Positions 31,865-41,196 of a DNA stretch of 64,000 bases are shown here, piece after piece. A program made the translations under genes and the position numbers. Origin of the DNA: UBA6144 sp964399165 (lineage in GTDB: Bacteria > Bdellovibrionota > Bacteriovoracia > Bacteriovoracales > Bacteriovoracaceae); assembly GCA_964399165.1 (NCBI GenBank), contig CAYNPO010000010.1, positions 1 through 64,000 of the forward strand, read 5' to 3'. Every line of letters starts with the position of its first letter. Within the stretch, counting starts at the first letter, position 1. The notes beneath the pieces are model-generated. The model was not told the DNA's origin. It saw only the letters and a program-made list of their open reading frames with translations, and made no database searches.

Positions 31865-32728
31865 ATGGAGATGGGTATCTCCCATCTTGGTCTCGACGCT
31901 TTCCTTGAAACCTCACGTGCGGGCAATGCCACCGCCGCGGCCCGCACCCTGGGGGTCACACAGTCAGCGCTGTCGCAACGGCTCAGCCAGTTGGAGGCCG
32001 ACCTGGAGGTGACCCTTTTCATCCGCGAGAGCCGTGGTCTCAAGCTCACACCCGCGGGTGAGAAGCTGCTCCGCTACGCCCAAAGCCATCGCCGTCTTGA
32101 GGATGAGCTGCTGTTGGAGTTGCGAGGGGACGGGAAGGCGGTGGCGGGCATGCTCCGGGTGGCGGGGTTTTCCTCCGTCATGCGTTCCGTGCTTATCCCG
32201 GCTTTGGCGCCGTTCCTGCGCGCCCATCCCAAGGTCCATGTGGACTTCCGATCTTATGAGGTGGTTGATCTACCCGCCGTGCTCCAGCGTGGAGAAGCGG
32301 ACTTGGTGGTGGCGGACTATCGCTTTGGGCGCCAGGGCGTGGAGGAGCACCGGCTGGGTGACGAAGAGTACGTGGTGATTGAAAGTGCGCGCCATCCTTC
32401 GGGCGCGCCGGTCTACTTGGACCATGGCCCCCATGACAACGCCACTGAGTCCTTCTTTTCCATCCAATCAAAGCCGCCGTCATACTATAGGCGCTCCTTC
32501 ATGGGCGACGTCTACGGCATCCTAGAAGGTGTGGAGCAGGGATTGGGGAATGCGGTCATGAGCCGCCATCTCATCGGCAAGAATCCCCGTGTCCGTGTGC
32601 AAAAAGGATGGAAGCGTTATACGCGTGAAGTGGTGATGCACCACTATGCGCAGGCTTTTTACCCCCGCTTGCAGAAATTAGTGGTGGCGGAGTTGGTCCG
32701 CTCGACGGGGCCTTTCCTGAAGGCTTGA
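31865..32728 (+). CDS. LysR-family transcriptional regulator
   Basis: A 287-residue DNA-binding regulator. The N-terminal winged helix (residues about 8-65) has the family pattern GNATAAARTLGVTQSALSQRLSQLE and LFIRESRGLKLTPAG. The effector-binding domain follows, starting near LRVAGFSSVMRS. It resembles ArgP-like members in layout, though the inducer cannot be told. It is divergent from the small secreted-protein genes, the most likely targets. The start codon sits in an AT-rich region with no clear ribosome site, and a second ATG lies two codons on. A GGAGAT/ATCTCC hairpin covers the start. Confidence 0.9.
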   Translation: MEMGISHLGLDAFLETSRAGNATAAARTLGVTQSALSQRLSQLEADLEVTLFIRESRGLKLTPAGEKLLRYAQSHRRLEDELLLELRGDGKAVAGMLRVAGFSSVMRSVLIPALAPFLRAHPKVHVDFRSYEVVDLPAVLQRGEADLVVADYRFGRQGVEEHRLGDEEYVVIESARHPSGAPVYLDHGPHDNATESFFSIQSKPPSYYRRSFMGDVYGILEGVEQGLGNAVMSRHLIGKNPRVRVQKGWKRYTREVVMHHYAQAFYPRLQKLVVAELVRSTGPFLKA

Positions 32729-32731
32729 GTT

Positions 32732-32992
32732 TCAAACCTCGCGGTTTTTAACCACTATCCCCATGATGATGAGCGTGAAGGCCACTAAACGCACCAGGTA
32801 GACCCAGGTACGCGTTTCGTCGGCGATGTCCACCATCAGGAGCATCCACCGCTCCGCTGCCATCATGAAGAACGCCAGCGCGAAAATGCCGAAGAGGCGG
32901 TCACGGGTGCGGGACCAGAAGCGGGCGAAGAACAGCCCGCCAATGGCGAATCCCATCATGATGGCGCCTGAAGTGAAGTTAATGAAGTTCAT
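32732..32992 (-). CDS. DUF5985 membrane protein (second of a pair)
   Basis: An 86-residue protein with three hydrophobic helices and the family pattern FFARFWSRTRDRLFGIFALAF then YLVRLVAFTLIIMGIV. DUF5985 proteins occur as tandem pairs next to sensor kinases and have no known role. The ATG overlaps the preceding gene's stop (ATGA). It is the last gene of the five-gene signalling operon. Confidence 0.8.
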   Translation of the reverse strand: MNFINFTSGAIMMGFAIGGLFFARFWSRTRDRLFGIFALAFFMMAAERWMLLMVDIADETRTWVYLVRLVAFTLIIMGIVVKNREV

Positions 32993-33252
32993 ACGACGTC
33001 CCAGATAAGCCCGTAGAGGAGCAAGCCTAACGATCCCAAAGCCACGAAGTTACGGTATGGCGTGAGGTCAAAGAGCGGCCCTATGGCGAAATCCACACCC
33101 AGCATAACGTTGTTGATGGTCAGCCCGCAGAAACAGACGGCGCTCCAGAGCAGTAGTTTGCTCGGCCGGCGGGAATAGCCACGGAAGAGGAGCCAGGCGC
33201 AGACGAAACTGGTGAGGGCGCAAAGGATATAGACGGTCTCCTTCATGTTCAT
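32989..33252 (-). CDS. DUF5985-like membrane protein (first of a pair)
   Basis: An 87-residue protein with three hydrophobic helices, GYSRRPSKLLLWSAVCF and LTPYRNFVALGSLGL. It is a diverged partner of the next gene and probably forms a membrane complex with it. Starts with ATG overlapping the stop of the winged-helix gene (ATGA), so expression is coupled. Confidence 0.75.
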   Translation of the reverse strand: MNMKETVYILCALTSFVCAWLLFRGYSRRPSKLLLWSAVCFCGLTINNVMLGVDFAIGPLFDLTPYRNFVALGSLGLLLYGLIWDVV

Positions 33253-33626
33253 TCCTTCTTGAGCTTGAATGCGTCCGCGAAGCTGCGGATGGCGTCGATG
33301 GGTTTGGAGTAAATGGCGTTGATCAGCATATGACGGTGCGAGCGATAGAGTTCGGCTACGAGCGATAGAATGCGACCGGTCCGCTCGTCTTCGCCCGGGT
33401 AGCAGTAGAGGGCTTCGCTCTCCTTGCGATTGACGAGACCTTGGAGGTCCTTAAGCTGTTGCTCGGCATACGCCGTATTCGTTCGGAGCTCCAGCGCGAT
33501 CTCCTCGGCGCTCCACCAACGTCCTGGATTGGCATGCAGAAACAGGAGGGCCTCCAGGTGACCCACTGAACGTATGTGGCGGGCAATCAGCTCATCGACC
33601 TCTTTAGGGATCAGCTCCTCGTTCAC
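33249..33626 (-). CDS. Winged-helix-like regulator
   Basis: A 125-residue soluble protein with a probable helix-turn-helix (HLEALLFLHANPGRWWSAEEIALELRTN then QQLKDLQGLVNR), followed by helices that may dimerise or bind a partner. Similar proteins accompany DUF5985 pairs. The GTG start overlaps the kinase stop (GTGA). It could be the output of the kinase or a sensor of membrane state; DNA binding is inferred from the fold pattern only. Confidence 0.7.
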   Translation of the reverse strand: MNEELIPKEVDELIARHIRSVGHLEALLFLHANPGRWWSAEEIALELRTNTAYAEQQLKDLQGLVNRKESEALYCYPGEDERTGRILSLVAELYRSHRHMLINAIYSKPIDAIRSFADAFKLKKE

Positions 33627-35668
33627 GACCCACCCCTGGCGGCAGCCTCCACACGCCCGGCGAGTCGGGCGACGTGCTTGATGAGAGTGTTGCGGTCTAT
33701 GGGCTTGGTCAAATGGTCATCAAAACCAGAGTGGAGTGACCGGGCACGCTCCTCTTTCAGGGCATGCGCCGTCAGGGCGATGATCGGCTTCCGGTAGCCC
33801 TGGTCGCGCAACCGCGAGGTGGCGCCGTAGCCGTCCAGCTGGGGCATTTGGATGTCCATGAGGATAACGTGGTAGTCATGGGCCATGGCGCGCTCCACGC
33901 CTTCCTCGCCATCGGAGGCGCAGTCGACCTTAGCGCCGGCGGCGTCCAAGAAACGGCTGATCAGGATGCGGTTGTCCTTGGCGTCGTCCACTACCAGCAC
34001 TTGGACACCGCTGAGGGTCAGCTCGGTGCCGACCGAGGTAGCCTGGGCGGTTTCCTGGTGGAGATCGGCGTACTCGAAGAAGCGTGATCCCGCCGCCACT
34101 TGGGCCCGCACCTCGACTCGGAAGGTGCTGCCTTTGCCTGGTTCACTGGACTCCAGGCGGACATCCCCTCCGAGGGCCTTGGCGAACCGCCGGGAAAGGG
34201 CCAGTCCGAGTCCTGTGCCTCCGAAGCGGCGGGAGGTGGACGAATCCGCTTGCACGAATGGCTGGAAGAGCTTTTCCGCTTGGTCGGGGTCGATGCCGGT
34301 GCCCGTGTCCTTCACAAAGCAGCGCAGGACGCCCTGGGTGGCCCCCTCAGGAAGCCAGGCAATGTCCACGCCGACATTCCCCGTCTCCGTGAACTTGATG
34401 GCGTTTCCGATCATGTTGATGAGGACCTGGCGCAGGCGCGTGGAATCAGTCATCACACGGGCGGGAATCGGCGTCGAGCAGCGGATCATCAAGTCCAGGC
34501 GCTTCTCCTGGGCCTGCACCTCCAGTAGCGACTGCACCTCCGCGAACATGGCCCTCAGGTCCACCTCGCCCATCTCGATTTCCAGCTTATCCGCCTCAAC
34601 TTTCGAGATGTCGAGGATCTCGTCGATGATCTTAAGGAGGCTATGGCCATTGCGCTTGATGGTCTCCAGGTAACGAGCCTGCTCGCCGGGATCACCAGAA
34701 GGGCGTCGCATGAGCTCTGCAAAGCCCAGGATGGAATTGAGGGGAGTACGGATTTCATGGCTCATGTTCGCCAGGAAACGAGTCTTGGCGTCGTTGGCGA
34801 TCTCCGCCTCCTGTCTGGCGGCATTGAGGCCGTCCTCGGCTTCCTTGCGTTCATGGATGTCGGTACACGTTCCAAGCCAGGAGACCACGTCGCCCGAGGG
34901 GCGTCGCTCGGCCACCACCTTGATCCAATGCCAGCGGAATTCACCTTCAACGCCGGCGAGCCGGCATTCCATCTGGAATCCGTCACCTTTCTCCATGGCG
35001 GCCATCCAGGCCCGAAGGAAGCGGCGGAGGTCCTCGGGCTCGAAGGCGCGCTGCCAGCCGCCTCCCAGGCTTTGTTCCTCGGAAAGCCCTGTGTAGGAGG
35101 TCCAAACGCGGTTGAAATAATCCATTGTGCCGTCTGGTTTGGAGCGCCAGAGGGCATGGGGAATGGAGTCGGCGAGGTTACGGTATCTCTTAAGGGCCTC
35201 CACTTCCAGCTCAGCCAGCCTGAGGTAGCGTTCGCGCCTCTCACTGGTACGGATTTTGTCGGTTTGCTCCTCGAGTTGGCGCGCTTTTCGCCGCAAGTCC
35301 ACAAAGACGTCGATCTTCGAGCGCAAGACATGGGGATCGAAGGGCTTGAACACGTAATCCACGGCGCCCTCCGAATACCCTCGGTAAACGTAGGTTTCAT
35401 CCTTGTTGATGGCGGTGACAAAGATGATGGGCGTGTGGCAATTCGCCTCACCGGCCTTGATCCGGCGGGCGGTCTCGAATCCGTCCATGAGTGGCATCTG
35501 GACGTCGAGCAGGATCACGGAAAACTCCATTTCACGCACGCGTTCCAGGGCCTCGGCACCGGAGTTTGCGCGAACCAGTCGGTAGCCTGTGTCCGCGAGG
35601 ACGGACTCGAGCGCGATGAGCCCGTCCTCTCGGTCGTCTACCAGAAGGATGTGGACGTCGTCCGCCAC
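33623..35668 (-). CDS. Hybrid histidine kinase, REC-PAS-HisKA-HATPase-REC
   Basis: A 681-residue cytoplasmic kinase with no membrane segments. The first receiver (residues about 5-125) has acceptor Asp in LLDVQMP. A PAS domain follows (about 150-275). HisKA carries the phospho-His in NMSHEIRTPL. The HATPase has the N box (INMIGNAIKF), DTGTGI and GGTGLGL. The last receiver (about 550-670) has acceptor Asp in LMDIQMP. It starts with GTG two bases after the stop codon of the HAMP-array kinase gene, and the two probably form one phosphorelay. Confidence 0.93.
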   Translation of the reverse strand: MADDVHILLVDDREDGLIALESVLADTGYRLVRANSGAEALERVREMEFSVILLDVQMPLMDGFETARRIKAGEANCHTPIIFVTAINKDETYVYRGYSEGAVDYVFKPFDPHVLRSKIDVFVDLRRKARQLEEQTDKIRTSERRERYLRLAELEVEALKRYRNLADSIPHALWRSKPDGTMDYFNRVWTSYTGLSEEQSLGGGWQRAFEPEDLRRFLRAWMAAMEKGDGFQMECRLAGVEGEFRWHWIKVVAERRPSGDVVSWLGTCTDIHERKEAEDGLNAARQEAEIANDAKTRFLANMSHEIRTPLNSILGFAELMRRPSGDPGEQARYLETIKRNGHSLLKIIDEILDISKVEADKLEIEMGEVDLRAMFAEVQSLLEVQAQEKRLDLMIRCSTPIPARVMTDSTRLRQVLINMIGNAIKFTETGNVGVDIAWLPEGATQGVLRCFVKDTGTGIDPDQAEKLFQPFVQADSSTSRRFGGTGLGLALSRRFAKALGGDVRLESSEPGKGSTFRVEVRAQVAAGSRFFEYADLHQETAQATSVGTELTLSGVQVLVVDDAKDNRILISRFLDAAGAKVDCASDGEEGVERAMAHDYHVILMDIQMPQLDGYGATSRLRDQGYRKPIIALTAHALKEERARSLHSGFDDHLTKPIDRNTLIKHVARLAGRVEAAARGGS

Positions 35669-38600
35669 TTATCCCACCCGCTCCTTAACCCATTTGTGGA
35701 TCACGGCCAGGAGATGCTGCTCGTCCACCGGTTTAGTGATGTAATCGCTTGCGCCCGCATCAAGACACTTCTCGCGGTCGCCTTTCATGGCCTTGGCCGT
35801 CAACGATATAATCGGGATGGCGGCGAACTCGGTCATCTTGCGGATCTCACGGGTTGCCTCCAGACCGTCCATTTCCGGCATCATGGTGTCCATGAGAACA
35901 ACTTCTGTGTCGGGGTTGGCGCGCAGGACGCGGACCCCTTCACGTCCGTTCTCGGCGAACACGACCTGCATGCCACGGGCCTTGAGGACGCTGGTAAGGG
36001 CGAAGATGTTCCGCATGTCGTCGTCTACGATGAGGACCTTACGGCCCGTGAAATCAGCTCCCACCGGGAGGACAGGAACATCGATGACTGGCTCTGCGGG
36101 CACGCTGACCATGCTGTCCGCGCCCGTGTATTTTTGCGGGAGCAGCAGGGTAAAGGTACTGCCTTCGCCGGGCTCTGACTCCACTTCGATGATGCCGCCC
36201 AGGAGTCGCGCGATTTCTCGGGAGATGGTCAAGCCGAGGCCCGTACCGCCGTAGCGTCGGCTGGTGGTGCCGTCGGCTTGCTGGAACGCCTCGAAGATCA
36301 TGGTCTGTTTCTCGCGAGGGATGCCGATGCCGGTGTCCGTCACGCGGAAGATGATCACGTTCTTCGCCTTGTTGAGTGAATCCATGCTGAACACGCGCGA
36401 CTTGTCCGCCACTCCGATGTGGAAGCGGACGGATCCTTGTTCGGTGAACTTGAAGGCGTTCGACAGCAGGTTCTTCAGGATCTGCTGCAAGCGGTTTTCG
36501 TCCGTGAATAGGCGTTTCGGCAGGTTTGGAGCCGCGCTGATTTGGAACTCCAGGCCCTTGTGCTCGGCGACCGGCCGGAAGGTCTGCTCCAGGTAGTCTT
36601 GAACTTCCTTGGTGAGCACTTCTTTCGGGTTGACCGGCATTTTCCCGGCTTCGACCTTGGAAAGATCAAGGATCTCGTTGATGAGCGCCAACAAGTCTTG
36701 GCCGGCGGAATGCACCGTGGTCGCGAATTTCACCTGCTCGGGGTTCAGATTGGACTCTTTGTTCTCCGCAAGGGCCTTGGACAGGATCAGGAGGCTGTTC
36801 AAGGGAGTGCGGAGTTCGTGCGACATGTTCGCCAGGAACTCGGACTTGTACTTGGAGATGAGGGAGAGCTGCTCCGCTTTCTCTTCCAGTGAGCGCGACG
36901 CGAGCTCAACCTCATTGTTCTTGACCTCGAGAAGCTTGGCTTTCTGGTCAAGCTCCTTGGCTTGGGCCTCCAGCTCCGCGTTGGAGCGCTTGAGCTCCTG
37001 GAGGAGTTCTTCCGTTCGCATGGAGCTGGAGATCATGTTCAAGATAACGCCGATGGAGTCCATCAGTTGGTCAAGGAAGTTCACGTAGTTCTGGTTGAAG
37101 CTCTTGACCGAAGCCAGCTCGATCACGGCCTTCAGTTCGCCTTCGAACAAGACCGGTAAAACGATCACGTTTTTGGGGCGCATCTCCGTGATCGAGGAAC
37201 TGATCATGATGTAGTCCTCGGGGGGATGGGTCAGCATGATGCGCTTTTTCTCGAAGGCGCACTGGCCGACCAGGCCTTCGCGCATCTTGTAGCGGTTGGA
37301 AACGCTACGGCGCTCGCTGAAGGCATAGCTCGCAATCAGGCTGAGGGTAGCGTCCTCAGTGTCGCCGTCGGCCATGAAGAACGTACCATAGTTGGCGTCT
37401 ACCAGCGGGGTGAGCTCGGACATGATCAACTGGGCCACCGCTGTGATGGAGCGCTGGCCTTGCATCATCCCGGAGAACTTGGCGAGGTTCGTTTTCAGCC
37501 AATCCTGTTCCTGGTTCTTCTGGGTGGTGTCCTTCAGGTTGCTGATCATCTGGTTGATGTTGTCTGAAAGCGCGGCCACTTCGCCTTGCGCTTCCACGGT
37601 GATTGACCGGGTCAGGTCACCTTTCGTCACCGCGGTTGACACGTCAGCAATAGCGCGTACCTGGGAGGTCAAGTTGCCGGCCAGCTGGTTCACGTTGTCT
37701 GTCAGGTCTTTCCAGGTGCCAGAGGCCCCCGGAACCTTGGCCTGGCCCCCCAGCTTCCCTTCGATCCCCACTTCGCGAGCCACCGTGGTCACCTGGTCCG
37801 CGAACGTCCGGAGTGTGTCAGTCATGGAGTTGATGGTCTCCGCGAGTGCGGCCACCTCGCCCTTGGCTTCCAGGACGAACTTCTGGTTCAAGTCTCCGGA
37901 CGCCACCGCGTTCACGACTTTCACGATGCCGCGCACTTGCTTGGTGAGGTTGGAGGCCATGAAGTTCACGTTGTCGGTGAGATCCTTCCAGACCCCAGAC
38001 ACTCCCGGCACGTTGGCCTGGGCGCCCAGCTTCCCTTCGATACCGACTTCCCGGGCCACCGTGGTCACCTGGTCGGCGAAGGTACGGAGCGTGTCGGTCA
38101 TGCTGTTGATGGTTTCGGCGAGTGCGGCGACTTCGCCTTTGGCTTCGAGCACGAATTTCTGGTTCAGATCGCCGTTGGCGACCGCGGTCACGACTTTCAC
38201 GATGCCACGCACTTGTTTCGTCAGATTGGATGCCATGAAGTTCACGTTGTCTGTGAGATCCTTCCAGACGCCGCTCACGCCACGAACTTCGGCCTGGCCG
38301 CCCAGCTTCCCTTCTGTACCTACTTCCTTTGCCACACGGGTCACTTCGGCGGCGAATGAGTTGAGCTGGTCCACCATTTGGTTGATCACGTTCTTAATCT
38401 GGAGGATCTCGCCGCGTACTTCCACCGTGATCTTCTGGGACAAGTCCCCACCGGCGATGGCGGTAGCGACCTTGGACATGTCGCGCAGTTGGACGGTGAG
38501 GTTGGAGGCAAGGACGTTCACGTTGTCGGTCAGGTCTTTCCAGGTGCCGGATACGCCTTTCACATCCGCCTGACCGCCCAGTTTCCCTTCTGTACCTACT

Positions 38601-40252
38601 TCCTTGGCCACACGAGTTACTTCGGCGGCAAACGAGTTGAGCTGGTCCACCATGGTATTGATGGTGTTCTTTAGTTCGAGGATCTCACCCTTGGCGTCCA
38701 CTGTGATTTTCTGGGACAAGTCGCCTTTAGCCACAGCGGTGGTCACTTTGGCGATGTTACGCACTTGGTTGGTGAGGTTGGAGGCCAGGCCGTTCACGTT
38801 GTCAGTGAGGTCTTTCCAGGTACCGGACACACCTTTCACGTCGGCCTGACCGCCCAGACGCCCTTCCGTGCCCACTTCTTTTGCGACGCGGGTCACTTCG
38901 GCGGCGAACGAGTTCAGCTGGTCCACCATGGTGTTGATGGTGTTCTTCAGTTCGTAGATCTCGCCCCGGGCATCCACGGTGATCTTCTGGGACAAGTCGC
39001 CTTTGGCAACCGCGGTGGTCACCTTGGCGATGTTACGTACTTGGTTGGTGAGGTTGGAGGCNNNNNNNNNNNNNNNNNNNNNNNNNNNNNNNNNNNNNNN
39101 NNNNNNNNNNNNNNNNNNNNNNNNNNNNNNNNNNNNNNNNNNNNNNNNNNNNNNNNNNNNNGCGTCCACGGTGATCTTCTGGGACAAGTCCCCGTTAGCG
39201 ACTGCGGTGGTCACCTTGGCGATGTTACGCACTTGGGCGGTGAGGTTGTTGGCAAGGCCGTTCACGTTGTCGGTGAGGTCTTTCCATGTGCCGGACACGC
39301 CTTTCACGTCGGCTTGGCCGCCGAGGCGACCTTCGGTACCCACGTCTTTGGCAACGCGAGTCACCTCTGCCGCGAAGGAGGACAGCTGGTCCACCATGAC
39401 GTTGATGGTAGTTTTGAGTTCGTAGATCTCGCCTTTGGCATCCACGGTGATCTTTTGGGACAAGTCACCCTTGGCAACCGCGGTAGTCACTTTGGCGATG
39501 TTCCGCACTTGGTTGGTGAGGTTGGAGGCGAGCGAGTTCACGTTGTCCGTGATGTCGCGCCACACGCCCAAGGCGCCGCGTACGTCGGCTTGACCACCCA
39601 GACGGCCTTCCGTACCCACTTCCTTCGCCACCCGGGTCACCTCGGAGGCAAACGAGTTCAGTTGATCCACCATCTGGTTCACGGTGGTGCCAATACGCAG
39701 GTATTCCCCTTTCAGCGGACGGCCGTCGATGTCCAAGGACATTTTCTGGGACAAGTCCCCTTGCGCTACGGACGTGATAACGCGGGCGATTTCAGTGGTG
39801 GGTTGGAGCAGGTCACCGATCAACAGGTTGATCTGGTGGACGTTCGTGGCCCAGGAGCCTTTTACGGTTCCCATGGCCACCCGGTCGTTCATCCGGCCTT
39901 CCAGACCCACCGTGGTCCGCACGCGCACGAACTCATTGGCCATGTTGTCGTTCAGTTCGATGATGTCGTTGAGGACTTCTCCGATCTCGGCGATGAGGCC
40001 TTCGGAGGCGAGGGGCATGCGCACGCTGAAGTCGCCGGCGCGGACCGCTTTGATGGTCTGGAGCAATTCCCGGAGTTGCTCCCGAGGAGGCAGATCACCT
40101 GGCGCTGCATTTCGCGCGTAAGGGTCGATGCCTGGCCGACGGCCCACTTTCTTCTTGAGGAGCTTGGGGGTAGAGGCGGACGGGGCAGGCTTGATGCCTT
40201 TCTTGGGTGGCAACGTCTTGTTCGAGACGGACGTACCATGCTTGGTGGACAT
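35669..40252 (-). CDS. Soluble HAMP-array hybrid histidine kinase (interrupted by gap)
   Basis: A very large hybrid kinase with a basic, low-complexity start, then a long tandem array of HAMP domains of about 92 residues each. Ten units are visible, marked by GDLSQKITVD-like motifs. After the array come a GAF-like domain, a coiled coil, HisKA with phospho-His in NMSHELRTPL, HATPase (GGTGLGL) and a C-terminal receiver (LMDTMMPEMD). It lacks membrane helices. The layout is that of group III (Nik1-like) kinases, which in fungi respond to osmotic stress. I chose the ATG at 40252 with GGAGG upstream. A 100-N gap breaks the array. It is the first gene of a five-gene operon. Confidence 0.92.
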   Translation of the reverse strand: MSTKHGTSVSNKTLPPKKGIKPAPSASTPKLLKKKVGRRPGIDPYARNAAPGDLPPREQLRELLQTIKAVRAGDFSVRMPLASEGLIAEIGEVLNDIIELNDNMANEFVRVRTTVGLEGRMNDRVAMGTVKGSWATNVHQINLLIGDLLQPTTEIARVITSVAQGDLSQKMSLDIDGRPLKGEYLRIGTTVNQMVDQLNSFASEVTRVAKEVGTEGRLGGQADVRGALGVWRDITDNVNSLASNLTNQVRNIAKVTTAVAKGDLSQKITVDAKGEIYELKTTINVMVDQLSSFAAEVTRVAKDVGTEGRLGGQADVKGVSGTWKDLTDNVNGLANNLTAQVRNIAKVTTAVANGDLSQKITVDXXXXXXXXXXXXXXXXXXXXXXXXXXXXXXXXXXASNLTNQVRNIAKVTTAVAKGDLSQKITVDARGEIYELKNTINTMVDQLNSFAAEVTRVAKEVGTEGRLGGQADVKGVSGTWKDLTDNVNGLASNLTNQVRNIAKVTTAVAKGDLSQKITVDAKGEILELKNTINTMVDQLNSFAAEVTRVAKEVGTEGKLGGQADVKGVSGTWKDLTDNVNVLASNLTVQLRDMSKVATAIAGGDLSQKITVEVRGEILQIKNVINQMVDQLNSFAAEVTRVAKEVGTEGKLGGQAEVRGVSGVWKDLTDNVNFMASNLTKQVRGIVKVVTAVANGDLNQKFVLEAKGEVAALAETINSMTDTLRTFADQVTTVAREVGIEGKLGAQANVPGVSGVWKDLTDNVNFMASNLTKQVRGIVKVVNAVASGDLNQKFVLEAKGEVAALAETINSMTDTLRTFADQVTTVAREVGIEGKLGGQAKVPGASGTWKDLTDNVNQLAGNLTSQVRAIADVSTAVTKGDLTRSITVEAQGEVAALSDNINQMISNLKDTTQKNQEQDWLKTNLAKFSGMMQGQRSITAVAQLIMSELTPLVDANYGTFFMADGDTEDATLSLIASYAFSERRSVSNRYKMREGLVGQCAFEKKRIMLTHPPEDYIMISSSITEMRPKNVIVLPVLFEGELKAVIELASVKSFNQNYVNFLDQLMDSIGVILNMISSSMRTEELLQELKRSNAELEAQAKELDQKAKLLEVKNNEVELASRSLEEKAEQLSLISKYKSEFLANMSHELRTPLNSLLILSKALAENKESNLNPEQVKFATTVHSAGQDLLALINEILDLSKVEAGKMPVNPKEVLTKEVQDYLEQTFRPVAEHKGLEFQISAAPNLPKRLFTDENRLQQILKNLLSNAFKFTEQGSVRFHIGVADKSRVFSMDSLNKAKNVIIFRVTDTGIGIPREKQTMIFEAFQQADGTTSRRYGGTGLGLTISREIARLLGGIIEVESEPGEGSTFTLLLPQKYTGADSMVSVPAEPVIDVPVLPVGADFTGRKVLIVDDDMRNIFALTSVLKARGMQVVFAENGREGVRVLRANPDTEVVLMDTMMPEMDGLEATREIRKMTEFAAIPIISLTAKAMKGDREKCLDAGASDYITKPVDEQHLLAVIHKWVKERVG
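37565..39840 (-). repeat. Tandem HAMP-coding repeats of about 276 bp
   Basis: Repeated 92-codon units inside the kinase gene, several nearly identical at the DNA level (for example around the GDLSQKITVD and WKDLTDNVN segments). The units near the gap (38300-39500) are the most alike, which explains the assembly break. Two downstream units (GDLNQKFVLEAKGE) form a second, nearly identical pair, suggesting recent duplication or gene conversion. Confidence 0.9.
39062..39161. other. Assembly gap of 100 N
   Basis: A run of exactly 100 N within the HAMP repeats, a standard placeholder length. From the repeat period, the missing sequence should be about 184 bases plus any number of 276-base units, so the real gene is longer than shown. 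Confidence 0.97.
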
Positions 40253-40410
40253 AAGTTGATTCCTCCGGGGAATGAGGCGGACGTTAACGGATTTCTCAGA
40301 ATGGGACAAAGACCTGTGGGCCCTGTGTAGGAATCTACAAAATGTCTGCACAAGCTCGGCAAACGGAGGAAATCCTAGAATTGGACATAACTTGGACTTA
40401 TGATTTCCCC

Positions 40411-41193
40411 ATGGACAATCGTAGCTGGGCATTGGTGACCGGGGCGTCTGGGGGAATCGGGCTGGAGTTGGCGCGGGCTTGCGTCCGTGATGGATGGAAC
40501 GTGGTAATGGTGGGCCGTGACCTGCTGAGATTGGAGGGCGCTGCGCTTACCCTGCAGGAGTTTGGTCGGCAGGTGCGTGTCCACGTCTGCGATCTTTCCC
40601 TGCCCGGCTCCGCCTACGCACTCCACAGTTGGACTAAGGAGCAAGGGTTCGATGTTGGCTTGCTTGTGAACAACGCGGGTGTGGGCGAGTCAGGAGAGCT
40701 GGTGGCGAACGGACCCGAGAGCACCACCCGCATGGTACAGCTCAATGTGGGATCCGTGGTGGACTTGACCCGGCTTTATGGGGCGGACATGGTCCGTGCC
40801 AGGCGAGGGGCCATACTTAACGTGGGCTCCATCGCCGGCATCATACCCCTGCCTTACTTCGCCACCTATGGTGCCACGAAAGCCTTTGTGAACACTTTTA
40901 CCCAGGCCGTGGGCGAGGAGCTGCGTCCATTGGGGGTTAAAGTGACATGCCTGCTGCCGGGTCTGACGCCAACGGGGTTCGGGGAGGCATCAGGGATGAA
41001 TCCAGCTCTTTTCCGTTCGCCTGTGGCCCGCTCCGCTCGCAAGGTGGCGAGGGATGGTTACAGAGGGTTGATGGCGGGCAGGCGGTGGGTGGTATCCGGC
41101 TGGTACAATGCGGCTTGGGTCTTCATCACGCGGTTTTACCCGCGAGGGATCGCGTTGCGGATAACTGGGATACTGCTCAAGAAAAAGGGCTGA
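40411..41193 (+). CDS. Short-chain dehydrogenase/reductase
   Basis: A 260-residue SDR with cofactor loop TGASGGIG, NNAGVG, catalytic Ser in NVGSIAG and YGATK. The C-terminal extension (AAWVFITRFYPRGIALRITGILLKKKG) is basic and hydrophobic and may touch the membrane, as in some acyl or ketoacyl reductases (YqjQ/DltE-like). I chose the ATG at 40411, where the fold starts. There is no ribosome site, and TATGAT lies seven bases before it, so the message may be leaderless. It is divergent from the HAMP kinase. Confidence 0.87.
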   Translation: MDNRSWALVTGASGGIGLELARACVRDGWNVVMVGRDLLRLEGAALTLQEFGRQVRVHVCDLSLPGSAYALHSWTKEQGFDVGLLVNNAGVGESGELVANGPESTTRMVQLNVGSVVDLTRLYGADMVRARRGAILNVGSIAGIIPLPYFATYGATKAFVNTFTQAVGEELRPLGVKVTCLLPGLTPTGFGEASGMNPALFRSPVARSARKVARDGYRGLMAGRRWVVSGWYNAAWVFITRFYPRGIALRITGILLKKKG

Positions 41194-41196
41194 AAA

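Noticed and set aside
34643..36178. Long open frames antisense to the kinases (also 38765-40330 plus, 5710-6555 plus, 787-1599 minus)
   Set aside because: They mirror genuine GC-rich genes codon by codon, their products show no domains, and the genes on the opposite strand have clear motifs.
37565..39840. Mobile-element or direct-repeat array
   Set aside because: The repeats are in-frame HAMP domains in a single kinase gene; there are no transposase genes or terminal repeats.
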